DNA of 7,413 bases from CAZXCK01 sp964639225 (GTDB taxonomy: Bacteria; Chloroflexota; Anaerolineae; Aggregatilineales; Phototrophicaceae), in assembly GCA_964639225.1 (NCBI GenBank), contig CAZXCK010000172.1, positions 1-7,413 of the forward strand. The letters are read 5' to 3'. Position 1 is the first letter of the stretch, and every line of letters starts with the position of its first letter. Both the position numbers and the translations under genes were made by a program. The notes beneath the pieces were generated by a model that was given only the letters and a program-made list of their open reading frames with translations, searched no databases and had not been told where the DNA came from. Of the stretch, positions 5,171 through 7,413 are shown piece after piece.

Positions 5171-6262
5171 ATGACCAATCAGACACATCCCCGGCTGGTG
5201 ATTCCCGGTCCGGTGGAAATCCGCGAGGAGATTCTACAGGCACAGACCGAGTGGATGGTGGGCCATCGCTCGGCGGCCTTTTCCGACCTGTTCGCCCGTT
5301 TGCAGGTCAAGCTCAGGCAGGCGTTTCTCACAGAGTACCGGGTGTTCGTCGTCGGCGCGTCCGGGACGGGCCTGTGGGAAGGCGCTTCGCGGAGCTGCAT
5401 CCGCGATGGCCGCAGGGTGCTGCACCTGACCGGCGGCGCGTTCAGCGAGCGCTGGGCGACGGTCAGCGAACTGAACGGCAAGTCAGTCGATGTCATTCAG
5501 GTAGACTGGGGCCAGGCGCACACGCCGGAGATGGTCGAGGACGCGCTCAAACGCCAGTCCTACGATGCGGTATGTCTGGTCCACAACGAGACCAGCACCG
5601 GCGTCCTCAACCCCATCCGCGAGATCGCCGAGGTCGTCAACCGTTACGACGATACGCTGATTATGGTCGATACGGTCAGCGGCATTCTCGGCGCGGAAGT
5701 GCGCGCCGACGACTGGGGCATCGACGTGCTGCTGACATCGTCGCAGAAGGCGTTCGCGCTGCCGCCGGGGCTGGCCTTTGCTTCGGTCAGTGACCGCGCC
5801 ATCGAGCGCGCCAGGCAGGTGACGAATCGCGGCTATTACTTCGACTTCGTGACGCTGGACAGCAGCCTGCAAAAGAACAACACGCCGTCCACGCCCCCCA
5901 TCTCGCTGATGTTCGCGGCGGATAAACAGCTCGACGACGTGCTGGCCGAAGGTCTGCCGAATCGCTGGCAGCGGCATCTGCGGATGCGCGACATGACGCA
6001 CGCCTGGGCGCTGGATCGCGGCTTTGGCCTGTTCGCGCAGGAAGGCTATCGCTCGCCTACGGTCACGTCGATTGACAACCGCCAGCGCGGCATGGACGTC
6101 GAGGCGATGGCGGCCTTCATGCGCGAGAAGCACTTCGTTATGGACAAAGGTTACGGCAGCATCAAAGGCCAGACGTTCCGCATCGGTCACATGGGCGATA
6201 TGACCATCGAGACCGTGCAGGAGATTCTGGACGGCCTGGACGAATTCCTGGCGCAAGCGTAG
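5171..6262 (+). CDS. class V PLP aminotransferase, serine/alanine-glyoxylate family, probably acting as phosphoserine transaminase (363 aa)
   Basis: PLP-dependent aminotransferase of fold type I, cytoplasmic, full length for the family. Visible motifs are PGPV (12-15), GHRSAAF (31-37), the cofactor-phosphate loop GASGTG (62-67), HNETSTG (138-144), VDTVSG (166-171) with Asp167 expected to hold the PLP pyridine nitrogen, SSQKAF (190-195) with Lys193 as the Schiff-base lysine, and FRIGHMG (336-342), whose Arg should bind the substrate carboxylate. Family members transfer amino groups among serine, alanine, glyoxylate, pyruvate and 3-phosphohydroxypyruvate. The serA gene 23 bp downstream makes 3-phosphohydroxypyruvate to phosphoserine the likeliest reaction, replacing the classical SerC; this is inferred from context. 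Serine-pyruvate or serine-glyoxylate exchange is the alternative. GGAGG 12 nt upstream supports the ATG. Confidence 0.92.
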   Translation: MTNQTHPRLVIPGPVEIREEILQAQTEWMVGHRSAAFSDLFARLQVKLRQAFLTEYRVFVVGASGTGLWEGASRSCIRDGRRVLHLTGGAFSERWATVSELNGKSVDVIQVDWGQAHTPEMVEDALKRQSYDAVCLVHNETSTGVLNPIREIAEVVNRYDDTLIMVDTVSGILGAEVRADDWGIDVLLTSSQKAFALPPGLAFASVSDRAIERARQVTNRGYYFDFVTLDSSLQKNNTPSTPPISLMFAADKQLDDVLAEGLPNRWQRHLRMRDMTHAWALDRGFGLFAQEGYRSPTVTSIDNRQRGMDVEAMAAFMREKHFVMDKGYGSIKGQTFRIGHMGDMTIETVQEILDGLDEFLAQA

Positions 6263-6285
6263 ATCAGACGGACGAGAGCGAACCC

Positions 6286-7248
6286 ATGACCCATCACATC
6301 CTGATTCCCGACAGTGTCGATCAGCGAGCCATCACCCTGCTGCATGAAGCCGGTATGAACGTCACCGCGCCGGGCAGCATGAGCCGCGCCGAAACGCTGG
6401 CCGCTGTCCCCGAAGCCGATGCGCTGGTCATCCGCAGCGCGACCCGCGTCGATGCCGAGATGCTCGAAGCCGCGACGCGCCTGCGCGTCATCGCGCGCGC
6501 CGGTGTGGGCGTCGATAATGTGGACCTGGTGGCCGCCACCCAGCGCGGCGTCGTGGTGATGAACACGCCGGACGGCAACACCATCTCCACCGCCGAATAC
6601 ACGCTGGGTCTCATGCTGGCGCTGGCGCGTCACATCCCCCACAGCTACAACGACCTGCAGGCCGGGCGCTGGGAGCGCAAGGCCTTTATGGGCGTCGAAC
6701 TGCGCCGCAAAACGCTGGGTATCATTGGTTTTGGCCGCATCGGTCGGGCCGTCGCCAGGCGTGCCCAGGCCTTCGAGATGCGCGTCATCGCCCATGACCC
6801 CTACATCACGCCAGAGATGGCGATCTCGCTCAACGTGGAGATCGTCAGCCTGGACACGCTCTACGACCAGGCCGATTTCATCACGCTGCACAGCATCATC
6901 AACGATGACACGCGCGAGATGATTAACGCCGCCAGCATCGCCCGCATGAAGCCGGGCGTGCGCATCATCAACGCGGCGCGCGGCGCGCTGGTCAACGAGT
7001 ACGACCTGGCCGACGCCATCCGCAGCGGTCAGGTGGCCGGGGCCGCGCTGGACGTGTACCAGCAGGAACCGCTGCCACCCGACAGCCCGCTGATCGGCCT
7101 GCCCAACATCATCCACACGCCGCATCTGGCGGCCAGCACCACCGATGCCCAGGTGCAGGTCGGCGTGGATGCCGCCCAGGAAGTCCTGGACGCGCTGACT
7201 CAGGGCGTGTATCGCAACGTGGTCAACCCGGCGGTGCTGAACGCATAA
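6286..7248 (+). CDS. serA: D-3-phosphoglycerate dehydrogenase, short form without ACT domain (320 aa)
   Basis: Oxidises 3-phosphoglycerate to 3-phosphohydroxypyruvate with NAD+, the first step of serine synthesis. The protein is a complete D-isomer 2-hydroxyacid dehydrogenase: substrate-side motifs RAGVGVDNVD (71-80) and NTPDGN (93-98), the NAD loop GFGRIG (148-153) with the acidic Asp171 (HDP) that selects NAD+ over NADP+, and the catalytic set Arg232 (NAARG), Glu261 (QQEP) and His280 (TPHLAAST). It stops after the core domains at 320 residues and lacks the C-terminal ACT or ASB regulatory domains, so classical feedback inhibition by serine through ACT is not expected. The usual LHxPLT stretch reads LHSIIN (201-206), a deviation near the cofactor site. 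GAGAG lies 7 nt before the ATG. The 23-bp gap to the aminotransferase indicates one operon. Another 2-hydroxyacid dehydrogenase specificity is possible, but the neighbour supports SerA. Confidence 0.92.
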   Translation: MTHHILIPDSVDQRAITLLHEAGMNVTAPGSMSRAETLAAVPEADALVIRSATRVDAEMLEAATRLRVIARAGVGVDNVDLVAATQRGVVVMNTPDGNTISTAEYTLGLMLALARHIPHSYNDLQAGRWERKAFMGVELRRKTLGIIGFGRIGRAVARRAQAFEMRVIAHDPYITPEMAISLNVEIVSLDTLYDQADFITLHSIINDDTREMINAASIARMKPGVRIINAARGALVNEYDLADAIRSGQVAGAALDVYQQEPLPPDSPLIGLPNIIHTPHLAASTTDAQVQVGVDAAQEVLDALTQGVYRNVVNPAVLNA

Positions 7249-7268
7249 TATTCGTGGGGATTTCAGCG

Positions 7269-7290
7269 GGGCTATCGCATCAGATATGGA
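7269..7290 (+). repeat. 22-bp interspersed repeat, copy 2
   Basis: Matches copy 1 at 3846-3867 at 20 of 22 positions in the same orientation. It begins 21 bp after the serA stop and is followed with no gap by a hairpin. Position and structure are compatible with a dispersed intergenic element, possibly transcribed as the 3' end of the serine operon message. Confidence 0.6.
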
Positions 7291-7339
7291 GTAACTACTC
7301 AGGTAGTTGCCGGGGCACTGCCCGCCGGGACTGTGTCCC
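7291..7339. repeat. cluster of three small hairpins downstream of serA
   Basis: Hairpin one has arms GTAACTAC (7291-7298) and GTAGTTGC (7303-7310) with a TCAG loop, 8 pairs including one wobble. Hairpin two pairs GGGC (7313-7316) with GCCC (7320-7323). Hairpin three pairs GGGAC (7327-7331) with GTCCC (7335-7339) around TGT. A run of five T occurs only at 7354-7358, 14 nt after the last arm, so this is not a textbook intrinsic terminator, although it could serve as a transcript end or stabiliser for the ser operon. Confidence 0.45.
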
Positions 7340-7413
7340 TTACACCCCGCCACTTTTTATGCAGATTAACAAATTGGTGCGGAGTATAGGGACAGGCCGG
7401 CCCCGCCCGGCGT

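Noticed and set aside
5483..7353. Long minus-strand frames opposite the aminotransferase and serA (257 and 388 residues)
   Set aside because: Both are antisense to genes with full catalytic motifs; their His/Asp/Arg/Val-rich composition is the usual mirror of a high-GC coding strand.

Overview
The window looks like chromosomal DNA of a high-GC bacterium, most likely a member of the Chloroflexota (Anaerolineae-like). The evidence is the style of the DNA polymerase III delta' subunit, a class V aminotransferase paired with a short phosphoglycerate dehydrogenase, and several lineage-type hypothetical proteins. The assignment rests on recalled family resemblance, not on a search. No tRNA, rRNA, CRISPR array, transposase or phage gene was seen.

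Left part (1-2293). A + strand gene for a small STAS/SpoIIAA-like protein (85-537) ends 5 bp from the end of a convergent minus-strand pair. That pair is a ribbon-helix-helix-like protein (1100-1489) and a HEAT-repeat protein with a SHOCT-like tail (543-1103), which overlap by 4 bp in an ATGA arrangement. An AT-rich gap of about 140 bp upstream of the pair carries a plausible promoter and several copies of a CGTTAA-type motif, which could be an autoregulatory operator. Next on the minus strand is an unrecognised 202-residue cytoplasmic protein (1632-2240).

Middle (2294-4052). A secreted protein with an FxLYD-like N-terminal domain and propeller-like C-terminal repeats (2294-3691) lies upstream of the 202-residue gene and probably shares its transcript. 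A 361-bp gap then separates it from divergent holB. The gap holds a candidate promoter for the secreted gene, a perfect 12-bp palindrome in the predicted leader, a strong hairpin, and one copy of a 22-bp interspersed repeat.

Right part (4053-7413). holB (4053-5063) ends in a clear intrinsic terminator, directly followed by a candidate promoter for a two-gene operon: a class V (serine/alanine-glyoxylate family) aminotransferase (5171-6262) and a D-3-phosphoglycerate dehydrogenase without an ACT domain (6286-7248). Together these can supply the first two steps of phosphorylated serine synthesis, with the aminotransferase taking the place of SerC; no phosphoserine phosphatase is present here. 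The 165 bp after serA hold the second copy of the 22-bp repeat followed by a run of small hairpins.

Overall this is mostly housekeeping sequence. The less explained items are the RHH/HEAT-SHOCT pair with its operator-like upstream region, the unknown 202-residue protein, and the repeat-hairpin elements in the two larger gaps.
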